Positions 44,040 to 52,473 of a DNA stretch of 64,000 nucleotides are shown here, piece by piece (positions within the stretch are counted from its first letter, which is position 1; every line of letters begins with the position of its first letter). Source of the stretch: Gemmatimonadota bacterium (GTDB lineage Bacteria; ARS69). Location: contig JASLLL010000001.1 of assembly GCA_030747075.1 (NCBI GenBank), positions 62,001-126,000 on the forward strand. Direction: 5' to 3'. Position numbers and translations under genes: made by a program. The notes under the pieces are model-generated. The model searched no databases. It had not been told where the DNA came from and worked only from the letters and a program-made list of their open reading frames with translations.

Positions 44040-45887
44040 CTACGGCGTGAATGTCAGTTCCCACACATTCCACACGCCAACGCCCCAGGGCTCTGCTTCC
44101 AGATACAGTTCATCGAACTGATTGGAAGGACAGTCCGTCATGGAGACGAGAAGCGTCCATGACGCGGTGTCCGCGCTCCTGATCCAACTGGGGTGGAATA
44201 CCTGGCGTGAACAGCTGAAGTTGTCCGAACTGCCGGGCGTCGGAACGAGAACCGGATCACCGACCGGCACCATGTTCGAAAGTTCCTGCACGAACAGCTT
44301 CCATGTGTCGGTGTCATTACTGACATATGCCAGATACTGCGTGCCATCGGGCATCGTCTCCGAGAGCGTCGGCCACTGAATCGGGCTCGGGCTTCCCAGG
44401 ACGGGAGAAAGAAATGCCTTCGCTCCGGATGTGTCCAGTTCCCAGATCGTCGAGACATCCGACGATGCCCTGTAGAAGTCCGCCAGAAGTCCGGGGTGAT
44501 CCTCGATCCTCGAAGCGTCGCTGCCAACCCGGGCCACGCGTACGGAACCCACGCCCGGCGAACCGCGCTTCACAAAGGTGCGACCGGATCCTGACATGTC
44601 AAAGTCAATACTGGTCGTCTCTCCCGGGGACAACTGGAGTGTCACGGTGTCAGCCACCGCACCCCGATCCGCGATCACGGTAAAGTCCTCCAGATAGGCC
44701 TCGACCACCTCTCCGAAGGCGTCCACCTGGAAGGGAAGGATGCACTCATAGACGAGGTATTCGCCCGGGTTGTTTACGATCCCCACAAGGGGAAAGTCCT
44801 CACTCGTCACCCGGCCGTCATCGCGAGTCCAGAAGACATTGGTGGCTCCCTCATTGGATGTGATCTGCAGCACGGAACGCACCAGGCGGAAGACAAGGTC
44901 CACGACCATGTCGTCATTGGGATTCACGACGATCTCTTGAGTGAGCACGGTGTCACAGTAGGTCACCTGCGTGCTGTCCAGGAACCGGGAGTCCCTGCGG
45001 GCACCCAGGAGAAGAGTTCCGCCCGTTCCCACAGGGACGGACTGAAGAAGCCCGGGCGTCATGAGCGTGTCCGGACCCATGAGGATGGGGTAGGTGGGCT
45101 CCAGAAGGTCCAGGTCGCGAAAATAGACATAACTGGCGCTCTCCAGTGTGTCCGGGGGGACGACGGAGTCATCCACCTCCCAGGACCGCACGGAGATGTC
45201 GGCCACGCCCACCCGGTTCTGAGACTGAAAGAGCCTGGTGCCATCCGAGGAGACCGAGGGATGCCGATCCACATAGGACTCCGAGGTGGCAAAAGAGGGG
45301 GGCGGAAATGTCCACTGCGTGAGAACCCCGGGAGCTCCGATGTCCACGCTGAATACCTTCTGGTCCCGCACCAGGAGAAGCGTGGTCTCGTCAGCCCATG
45401 CGGGATCCCGCACATCGGTGGCGACCATCGTGAAGCCGGACAGCACCGGAGCTTCGGTGGACGAAACCGCGATGTCTACCGTCCACACTTCATAGTGTCC
45501 CGCGAGGCTCATGTGCGTGAATGCAATCCGGGTTCCGGAGGGCGACCACCGGGGGCGAAGGTTCAACCCCGGGCCCATGTCGTTGTCGGTCAACTGAAAC
45601 CGCATTCCATCCGAGCGCCTGAGCAGCCAGAGGTCTTCGTCGGTTTCCCGGTTCTCGTCCGGCGCCCCGGGGTCTTTTCGTATGGTGCTGTATGCGATGA
45701 AGTCCGAGTTGGCCGGATGCGCGTTCGCGTACCTCCCGAGGTCTGTCGTGAGCTTCACCCAGTTGTCGCAGTCGCGACAGGTGACCGGCACATCGTCACC
45801 CGTTTCCGAGCAACCGGTGGCCACGAAAGCCAGAGCGAAGACCGCAACAAACCAGACGCGCGTATGCCGAGTAATGGAGCGATTCAC
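44040..45887 (-). CDS. TolB/WD40-like beta-propeller lipoprotein
   Basis: About 615 aa. I chose GTG 45887 (VNRSITRHTRVW), ten nt after GGAGG; GTG 45896 and ATG 45914 are in frame. The signal peptide ends FVATGC (Cys26). The N-terminal half has TolB-type propeller repeats: NLRPRWSPSGTRIAFTHMS, DPAWADETTLLLV and DRHPSVSSDGTRLF. The middle is beta-rich and includes a PEGA-like segment (VTLQLSPGETTSIDFDM), and the end returns to propeller-like repeats (YLAYVSNDTDTWKLFV). Such lipoproteins usually bind partners in the periplasm or at the surface. First gene of its operon. Confidence 0.75.
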   Translation of the reverse strand: MNRSITRHTRVWFVAVFALAFVATGCSETGDDVPVTCRDCDNWVKLTTDLGRYANAHPANSDFIAYSTIRKDPGAPDENRETDEDLWLLRRSDGMRFQLTDNDMGPGLNLRPRWSPSGTRIAFTHMSLAGHYEVWTVDIAVSSTEAPVLSGFTMVATDVRDPAWADETTLLLVRDQKVFSVDIGAPGVLTQWTFPPPSFATSESYVDRHPSVSSDGTRLFQSQNRVGVADISVRSWEVDDSVVPPDTLESASYVYFRDLDLLEPTYPILMGPDTLMTPGLLQSVPVGTGGTLLLGARRDSRFLDSTQVTYCDTVLTQEIVVNPNDDMVVDLVFRLVRSVLQITSNEGATNVFWTRDDGRVTSEDFPLVGIVNNPGEYLVYECILPFQVDAFGEVVEAYLEDFTVIADRGAVADTVTLQLSPGETTSIDFDMSGSGRTFVKRGSPGVGSVRVARVGSDASRIEDHPGLLADFYRASSDVSTIWELDTSGAKAFLSPVLGSPSPIQWPTLSETMPDGTQYLAYVSNDTDTWKLFVQELSNMVPVGDPVLVPTPGSSDNFSCSRQVFHPSWIRSADTASWTLLVSMTDCPSNQFDELYLEAEPWGVGVWNVWELTFTP

Positions 45888-45962
45888 GAGTTTCACGCCT
45901 CCGCAAACGGGCATGGGGGGACGCACCCGACCGCCGGGATGGGTCCCCGAAAAGCGGAGCCG

Positions 45963-45992
45963 ACTATACGCAGCGCGCTGGAAAGGTGTCAA
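45963..45992 (-). promoter_or_regulatory. Strong sigma-70-type promoter of the lipoprotein operon
   Basis: On the minus strand: TTGACA (45992-45987, perfect), an 18-nt spacer, and TATAGT (45968-45963, five of six). The start of transcription would be near 45956, about 70 nt before the propeller lipoprotein start. Confidence 0.75.
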
Positions 45993-46092
45993 GCGGCGGA
46001 ACGACTGCGCCCAAACCCGCAACTGCGGATTCTTCAAGTGATTGCGACCTGTTCCCCACGGGTTCCCCGACCCGCCCGGACGGGGAGGCGGG

Positions 46093-48534
46093 CTACTCTG
46101 TCGAAGGAGGAGGGGCCCGCGCCTCGCGCCGGGCGTCCAGCACATCCGGATCTCCGCCCTTTTCCAGATAGAGGTCGAACAACGGGGCGGCCCCTTCGGG
46201 ATCTTCGAGGAGAAACTCCCGCACAAGCCCCTGTGTCAGGTAGGGTTCGGGATTGCTCGGATCGGCCCGAGAAGCCCTCTGAAGGCTCGCGTGCGCCTCC
46301 TCACCCTTGCCCAGCATGGCCTGCGTGCGCCCCAGATACAGGAACACCCCCGGGAGGCGCGGTTCCGCCTCCGCCGCGCGCAGAAAGGCGTCCTCCGCAC
46401 CCACCGCCTCTCCGGCCTCCAGCAGCAGCAGTCCCAGCCCGCGCGAGGCCTCCGGGCAGGCGTCTCCCCTCTCGAACAGCCTGCGATAAAGGTCGATGGC
46501 TGCCGCGACATTCCCCTTCAGCCGTGTCAGCTCCGCCAGGCGGTAATCCTCGTCGCTCTCGAAGCACCCGCCCGCTCCGGCTTCACGAAGTCGCCCCAAA
46601 TCCTCGATAAACAGCATGTAGCGTCCCATCTGGGCGCGTGCGGAGTCGTTGTGAGGTGCCTGCCAGCGGTCGTTGTACTCGCGGACCGCCAAGAACTCCC
46701 TGCGGGCTCCTTCCACATCTCCCAGCCAGAGAAGCTCCGCCCCCAGCGCGGAATGCCCGAGCAGGTAGCGAGGTTCCACGGCCACCGCCTGTCGAAGGGC
46801 TTCGGCCGCCTCTTCATGCCGCCCCAGTTCGGAGAGGATCACGCCCCGGTTGAACGGCGGGCGGTAGTAGTCGGGGTTGATCTCTTCCGCGCGGCGAATG
46901 TGCTCGAGCCCCTCCTCCAGTTGCCCCAGCCGCACCAGGTCCACTCCGAGATTCAGATGGCACTTGTCGTACTCGGGCTTCAGTTCGAGCGCGGATCGGT
47001 AGTGCTCCACGGCGGCCTCGTGGTCTCCTTCTCCGTCAGAGACGATGCCGTGCCGGTAGAGAATCTGCGCAATCCCCTTGCTTTCGTCCACGCCGTACAC
47101 ATTCGCGCTCATGAAGAGGCCGATCGCGACGGCACCCGCCACCGCACCCGCCCCCTTTGCCCAGGCCCGCGCCCGAGTCAGAGCGGCCAGTTCCACCAGC
47201 GCAACCCCCGCGAAGAGAACGAGCGCGGGCACAATGGGAAGCCGGTAGCGCGCCAGCACGAAGAAGACGATCACGCTTGCGGAGTAGAACCCCACGAAGA
47301 GGTAGGGCAGCATCCATCGGCGACGACGACGCCAGGACAGCACCATCCCCAGTACGGCCAGCGGCCCGAGCACCAGGAAGGTGAACGCCGGCCCTCCAAT
47401 GGCCCGGCTGAAGTGTCGGAAGTAGCCGAAGTGCTCGATCTGCGGGATCTCGTAGGTGGCCCAGAAGTGATACGCCTTCATGACCATGAGCGACATCCAA
47501 CGCGCCGGGTCCCCCCCGATTGTGCGCAGCGTCTCCTTCAGGTAGAAGTCGTTGACCTCGGTAAACGAGAGCCTCCGGCCCGTGACCTTCTCCGCCTCGG
47601 TCCGGCACTCCACATCCTTGTGCAGGTCCGCGACGATCTGCCTCGTGACGGCGTGCTCCCCGACACCTTCCGTGACGAACAGCACAGGAGTCTCGTGGCC
47701 ACCGCGTGCCATCGGGCCGTTGCCGATGTACAGGTTGAGTCCGCCGTTTGTCGTCAGGAGGGTGGGATCGTCGGTCCGTGCGTTGTGGATCGTTGCGGGG
47801 GAGATGGCAAGAAGCGTTCCCGCCGTCAGTACGAGTGCGCCGGGCAGGCCGCGCCGGAGATTCGCGAGTGCGGGCGAAAACTCCCGGCCCCACGCACATG
47901 CCAGCCAGAGGAACGCCGCGGGAGCAAAGAGCAGAATGTTCCCGCGACCCAGCGCATACACGCCCATGACGAACCCGGCGGCAAAGGCGTGCGACAGCGA
48001 CGACCGGCGGGCTGCATCGTGCAGCAGCAGCAGAAGGGAAGCTGCGAGGAAGACGGTGAGGGTCGGATAGAGAATCGAGGTGGAGTAGTAGATCAGCGGG
48101 CCGTAGAGCGCGACCATCGCGGAGCACGCCATCGCGAGATTCCGCCCGCCGAAACGGCGACCCAGACCGTGCGCCACCACCACGGTCGCGACGGAAAGCC
48201 CAATCTGCAGAAAGCGCACCATCCATAACCCTGGCCCGAAGAAGTAGTGCACCAGCGCGAGAAGGTGCGGATAGAGCGGCCCCATGAAGTACGGATCGCT
48301 TCGCTGAATCCCTCCCGCCAGAATGGCGCCCGCCCAGTCTTCGTAGTACTTCGAGTCCAGCCCCAGAAAGTCGAACCAGGAGTGCGCACGCATCGAGTGC
48401 CAGTGAATCAGCCGAAGCGCGGACGCCACCAGTACCGCGCCCCACAACCACGACCGTTCGAGGAGGCTCGTGGGCGAACGGTCCGCCGGGGAGGCTGTGG
48501 GCGGGTTTTGGGTCGCTTTACTGGTCACCGTCAT
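46093..48534 (-). CDS. GT-C membrane glycosyltransferase-like protein with long TPR domain
   Basis: 813 aa. Residues about 28-470 contain ten or so helices in GT39-like order, with an early acidic loop (FDFLGLDSKYYEDWAGAILA) and the shared motif LLTTNGGLNLYIGNG. Residues about 495-800 are TPR repeats (AAVEHYRSALELKPEYDKCH, HIRRAEEINPDYYRPPFNRG, ASLQRASRADPSNPEPYL). It is close in design to the 32982-34745 protein. Last gene of the nine-gene glyQ-led run, six nt after the YfhO-phosphodiesterase gene. Likely modifies an exported glycan, lipid or protein; the acceptor is unknown. Confidence 0.75.
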   Translation of the reverse strand: MTVTSKATQNPPTASPADRSPTSLLERSWLWGAVLVASALRLIHWHSMRAHSWFDFLGLDSKYYEDWAGAILAGGIQRSDPYFMGPLYPHLLALVHYFFGPGLWMVRFLQIGLSVATVVVAHGLGRRFGGRNLAMACSAMVALYGPLIYYSTSILYPTLTVFLAASLLLLLHDAARRSSLSHAFAAGFVMGVYALGRGNILLFAPAAFLWLACAWGREFSPALANLRRGLPGALVLTAGTLLAISPATIHNARTDDPTLLTTNGGLNLYIGNGPMARGGHETPVLFVTEGVGEHAVTRQIVADLHKDVECRTEAEKVTGRRLSFTEVNDFYLKETLRTIGGDPARWMSLMVMKAYHFWATYEIPQIEHFGYFRHFSRAIGGPAFTFLVLGPLAVLGMVLSWRRRRRWMLPYLFVGFYSASVIVFFVLARYRLPIVPALVLFAGVALVELAALTRARAWAKGAGAVAGAVAIGLFMSANVYGVDESKGIAQILYRHGIVSDGEGDHEAAVEHYRSALELKPEYDKCHLNLGVDLVRLGQLEEGLEHIRRAEEINPDYYRPPFNRGVILSELGRHEEAAEALRQAVAVEPRYLLGHSALGAELLWLGDVEGARREFLAVREYNDRWQAPHNDSARAQMGRYMLFIEDLGRLREAGAGGCFESDEDYRLAELTRLKGNVAAAIDLYRRLFERGDACPEASRGLGLLLLEAGEAVGAEDAFLRAAEAEPRLPGVFLYLGRTQAMLGKGEEAHASLQRASRADPSNPEPYLTQGLVREFLLEDPEGAAPLFDLYLEKGGDPDVLDARREARAPPPSTE

Positions 48535-48540
48535 GGCTCC

Positions 48541-51500
48541 TTATTGAACATAACCGAGCGATCGGAGTTGCTCCTCCACGGATCGGTCGTTTCCGGTCGT
48601 GCCGGATGGCCGCGACTCCCCGGGTCGGCGCAGGCCGTCCGTCGGGGTCCCGGAGAAAACCACCGGACGCGCGGCGATGCAACCCGAACGAAAGAGATGA
48701 TCCGCCACACGGCCGGTGTATCGACCCGGAACCGCCTCTCCCAGCAGGTGGAGAACGGTTGGGGAGATGTCCGCCAGATTCAGCTCCGCGCGAGCACCCG
48801 GCGCGAACGGCGGCCCTGTCGCCGCAAAGTACCCGACCCGTCGATGATAGCCCGAGAACACCTTTGGCGGAATCGGCACGACCACCGGACCGGCCGGATC
48901 CCACGGGATGAGGAGGAACCCCTCGGCTTCGATGGCGCAAACATCCGGCCCGACGCCCTGCCCGAAGCCGGTACCCGGCGTCCCGGCAAGGTCGTGAACT
49001 TCGCGGAAGAGGAGATTGCCACGAGGCCCACGCACTTCCCGAAGATGGCGGACGAACAGAGCGCGCGCCTCCGCATCCTTGCGCATGAGGTAGAACTCGC
49101 CGCCGAAGAGACTCCTCGATCCGGGATTCAGCTCCGCAACTTCCGGCGGGATTCCGGCCAGCAGTGCGTCACGCGAGATCCCCCGGTACGCCGGGCCGAA
49201 CCCGTGGTCGGCCAGTACCACCAGTGCGGTTTCTTTCGGAAGGCGGTGGCGCACTTCGCCGAGAACCTCGTCGCACCATGCGTAAATGTCGCGGACCGCG
49301 GTGCGGAGAGGCTCGGGGGCGCCGGGATCGTGGCGGGGGTGCGCGGAATCGTGGAACTTCCAGAGGTGATGCTGAATGCGATCCGGCACCGTGAACACGA
49401 TGAACGACAGGTCCGGCGATGCATCGAACAGAAGGTCCAGCCCGATCTCCCGACGCGCCTCCGCCTTTGCCCGAAGGTCCGCCAGCCACGACAGCTCCTG
49501 TCCCGGGGGAGGGAGCCCGGGAAGTTCGTCGCGCGGATATCCGGCCCCCGCCAGAGAGTCCGCGAGGGAGGGTGGCCAGGTGAGCGGCGCCCCCTCAGGA
49601 TAGGGAAAGCCCGCGACCATGAAGCCGCGCACCGAGTCCGGCGGGCAGGTCACCGGCACATTGACGACCCCCACCGTGCGGCCCGCAGACGCAAGATCCT
49701 GCCAGACGGTGGGCGCAAGGCGGTGGGTCGCGTCGATGTACGCGCCACGCGGGTCGCTCCGGTCATCGCCGACCACCCAGAACCCCCACACGCCATGCGC
49801 GGAAGGTTCGACGCCGGTCGTGGCCGTCGTCCATGCGGGCGGGGAAATCATGGGGAGCGTACTGCGCACCCCCCCGGCCGCGCCCTCTGCCCGGAGGCGC
49901 GCGAAGTTCGGCAGGAGCCCTTCGGCTTCCATCTCCTCCACAAGCCCGGCATCCAGCCCGTCGAATCCGAGAACGAATACCGGCGCGGGTTTCGCGGCCT
50001 CCTGCGCCGCGTTTCCGCCGCACGCGCCCAGAAGGAACGGGAGCACAACGCACGCCGCCACCGACGCAACCCGGCGGCGCGGGATGCAAAGGAGCGCCCC
50101 GGCGGCAAGCAGCCCCGCGATCGAGAGAATGCGCCCCGCCCGCACCGGGATGGGATTGTAAACCATGCGAACCTCATGCTCCCCCGGCGGGACGACCACC
50201 CCGCGCACCACCCCGTACACGGGAAGCACGGGGGCATCGTCACCGTCGATCTCCGCGCGCCACCCGGGACTGTAGGTGTCCGCAAGCACCAGGAGCCGTT
50301 CAGCCGGGGCTTCCGTGACAAGTCTCACCTCGTTCCAGGAGTCGCGCATCATGCGAACCGTCCCGGCTTCGTCGCTCTCGCTCCCTTCCTCGCCTACGGA
50401 TCCCACGCCCACCCAGTACGCTTCGCATCCGGGAGCGAACGCCCCCTCGGCAAGCACCGACTCCATTTCCAGTTCGGACACGCCGTGAGCGCGAGCCACC
50501 AGCCGCGCACGGGGAAGCGCCTCTTCGTTGACGAAGACGCGAAATCCCCCGCCCTTGATCTCACGCCATCCGCGCGCCGAGAGAGTCTCGGTGCCGACCG
50601 CAGCGCGAACGGAAAGCGCATCGAGAACGGGATGCTCCATCGAAGACGCGCGCTCGGGCGCGAGAATCCTCCGGCCCGACCAGATCCCGCCGGTGAAGAG
50701 TTCCTCCCCCAGCGCGGTCTCCAACGCGTCGCCAACACGACGCTCCGCCAGCGCGTTGTAGCCCTGCAGGTCGCGCAACCGGAACGGCACATTCGTCGAG
50801 GGAGGCAGCACGCCAGAGAGCTTCCCCGCGCGCGCTGCCGGGTGCCGCCCGAATCGGAGGAAGCGTCCGCCGCCCATGCCCTCGTCCTCCAGCACGCTTC
50901 GAAGCGCGGTGATGGACGGCGTCTCGACGAAGACCTCCGAAGGCAGCCGGTCTCCCCGGTAAGGCGCGGCCAGCGGGTAGAGTTGCACAAGAGCCAGCAC
51001 GAACGGTGCGGCCGCGACGAGCGGCCGTGCGCCAAGGAGAAACGCGACGCCCGTTCCGGCCGCGAAGAGTGCCGCGGTGGTCGTCCGCGCGAGAACGGTC
51101 GTGGCAAACTCCACGGGGAGCGGCTCCCCCGCGCCCAGAAGAAGCGGAAGGTCCGCGCCCGCCCGACGCACCAGCAGCCATCCACCCGCGGCCAGGAGTA
51201 TCGTGCCGACGCCCGCGACGCGTCGCCAACGCCCATCCGCGCGAAGAAGATCCGCGGCGCCGTATGCGGCCAGCACGAACTGCGCGACGACCAACAGGTA
51301 CCCGGCGCGATCCATCCGCGAGAACGAGAACCCGGGGAGGACGGCGTGCGCGAACCGGGCCGGCGGAGCGGCGAACGCAATCCCGGCAAACGCGACGAAC
51401 ACCGCCGCCCACGGCAGCGCGTCACGGCGCGTGCGGGGATTCGCCACAGCCCAGAGCGCCAGCAGGAATACCGGCGTCGCGGCGGAGATGGTGTTGAGCT

Positions 51501-52473
51501 GGTGCCGCAGGTAGAAACCATCGCCGCGCGGGAAGAGAAGGCTCCACTCGTCTCCGGTGACGGGCGAACCGAAGAAGTTCGGCACGAGGAAGCGGATGGC
51601 CTCCACCGGGTGCACGGAACCGGACGCAACCGTGGCAAAGGGCAGCGACGCGCGCGCGGACCGGGACGCCAGATCCACGGTCGGGAGAAGTTGCGCGGCG
51701 GAGAGCAGGAAGGCCAGCACCCCCGCCGCCGCAAACGCCCCGAGGGTGGGGGCGAGTCGCGGGCGCTTCGCGGAGTCCGTCGGAAATGCGTACAGGACGA
51801 TCAGGACCAGCAGGGTCGCATAGATCGTGTGGAAGAAGGTCTGTGGCTGCCCCGCCAGAAAGAGAAACGCGCCGACCATGCCCAGCCATGCGCTCTCGCG
51901 AAGTCCGGGCCGCGCAAAGACCGAAAGCGCCGCCGCCAGAAACCACGGTGTCCAGGCCGCCGCCGCCAGAAAGGTCGGCTGGCCGAAGTGCTTGGCGAAG
52001 TACTCGTTCAGGCAGAAGGCCGCGGCAGCGCTCAACGCAACAAGCGGGGGGACGCGATGCCGGAGAAGCAGCAACATGCCCAGGCCGCCCCACGCCGCGT
52101 GCAGAAAGAGGAAGAGGCCGAGTTGCCGGGCGGGATCCATCGGGAAGAGCGCCCAGTTTGGGGGGTAGAGTACGCCTGCCTGCACATCGGCCAGAAACGG
52201 CGTGCCCCCGAAGGAGTACGGATTCCAGAGCGGCACTTCGCCGTCCTTCCACGCCGCATGGAGCACGGCGCGGCGCGGGTAGTACGAGAGGTTGCAGTCC
52301 GGGTTGTGCGAAGGGGACCCGACGCTCTCCTTCGGCCCTTCGACTCCCCACGGCAGCCAGCGGTCCATCCCGCTCGTCACGGCAACGCGGCCGCCGAAAA
52401 GTTCCGGGGCAAAGAACACCGCCGCGAGCACCACGACGACCATGCCGGAGAGCACCAGACGACGGCGGGTCAT
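48541..52473 (-). CDS. YfhO-type membrane protein fused to a type I phosphodiesterase/alkaline-phosphatase-superfamily domain
   Basis: 1310 aa; ATG 52473 overlaps the previous stop (ATGA). Residues 1-800 resemble YfhO, a polytopic GT-C-like protein linked in Bacillus to glycosylation of teichoic acid (SGMDRWLPW, DGEVPLWNPYSFGGTPFLAD, SPGWRAEIDG). Residues about 825-1310 are a phosphodiesterase domain with all metal ligands: LGFDGLDAG, WTTATTG nucleophile, DRIQHH, LADHGFG and GYHRR. The junction contains a lipoprotein-like signal (VLPFLLGACGG, Cys818), as though a free lipoprotein gene had been fused to YfhO. The C-terminus ends EEQLRSLGYVQ. It could glycosylate and trim or transfer phosphoglycans at the outer face of the inner membrane. 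Confidence 0.8.
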   Translation of the reverse strand: MTRRRLVLSGMVVVVLAAVFFAPELFGGRVAVTSGMDRWLPWGVEGPKESVGSPSHNPDCNLSYYPRRAVLHAAWKDGEVPLWNPYSFGGTPFLADVQAGVLYPPNWALFPMDPARQLGLFLFLHAAWGGLGMLLLLRHRVPPLVALSAAAAFCLNEYFAKHFGQPTFLAAAAWTPWFLAAALSVFARPGLRESAWLGMVGAFLFLAGQPQTFFHTIYATLLVLIVLYAFPTDSAKRPRLAPTLGAFAAAGVLAFLLSAAQLLPTVDLASRSARASLPFATVASGSVHPVEAIRFLVPNFFGSPVTGDEWSLLFPRGDGFYLRHQLNTISAATPVFLLALWAVANPRTRRDALPWAAVFVAFAGIAFAAPPARFAHAVLPGFSFSRMDRAGYLLVVAQFVLAAYGAADLLRADGRWRRVAGVGTILLAAGGWLLVRRAGADLPLLLGAGEPLPVEFATTVLARTTTAALFAAGTGVAFLLGARPLVAAAPFVLALVQLYPLAAPYRGDRLPSEVFVETPSITALRSVLEDEGMGGGRFLRFGRHPAARAGKLSGVLPPSTNVPFRLRDLQGYNALAERRVGDALETALGEELFTGGIWSGRRILAPERASSMEHPVLDALSVRAAVGTETLSARGWREIKGGGFRVFVNEEALPRARLVARAHGVSELEMESVLAEGAFAPGCEAYWVGVGSVGEEGSESDEAGTVRMMRDSWNEVRLVTEAPAERLLVLADTYSPGWRAEIDGDDAPVLPVYGVVRGVVVPPGEHEVRMVYNPIPVRAGRILSIAGLLAAGALLCIPRRRVASVAACVVLPFLLGACGGNAAQEAAKPAPVFVLGFDGLDAGLVEEMEAEGLLPNFARLRAEGAAGGVRSTLPMISPPAWTTATTGVEPSAHGVWGFWVVGDDRSDPRGAYIDATHRLAPTVWQDLASAGRTVGVVNVPVTCPPDSVRGFMVAGFPYPEGAPLTWPPSLADSLAGAGYPRDELPGLPPPGQELSWLADLRAKAEARREIGLDLLFDASPDLSFIVFTVPDRIQHHLWKFHDSAHPRHDPGAPEPLRTAVRDIYAWCDEVLGEVRHRLPKETALVVLADHGFGPAYRGISRDALLAGIPPEVAELNPGSRSLFGGEFYLMRKDAEARALFVRHLREVRGPRGNLLFREVHDLAGTPGTGFGQGVGPDVCAIEAEGFLLIPWDPAGPVVVPIPPKVFSGYHRRVGYFAATGPPFAPGARAELNLADISPTVLHLLGEAVPGRYTGRVADHLFRSGCIAARPVVFSGTPTDGLRRPGESRPSGTTGNDRSVEEQLRSLGYVQ

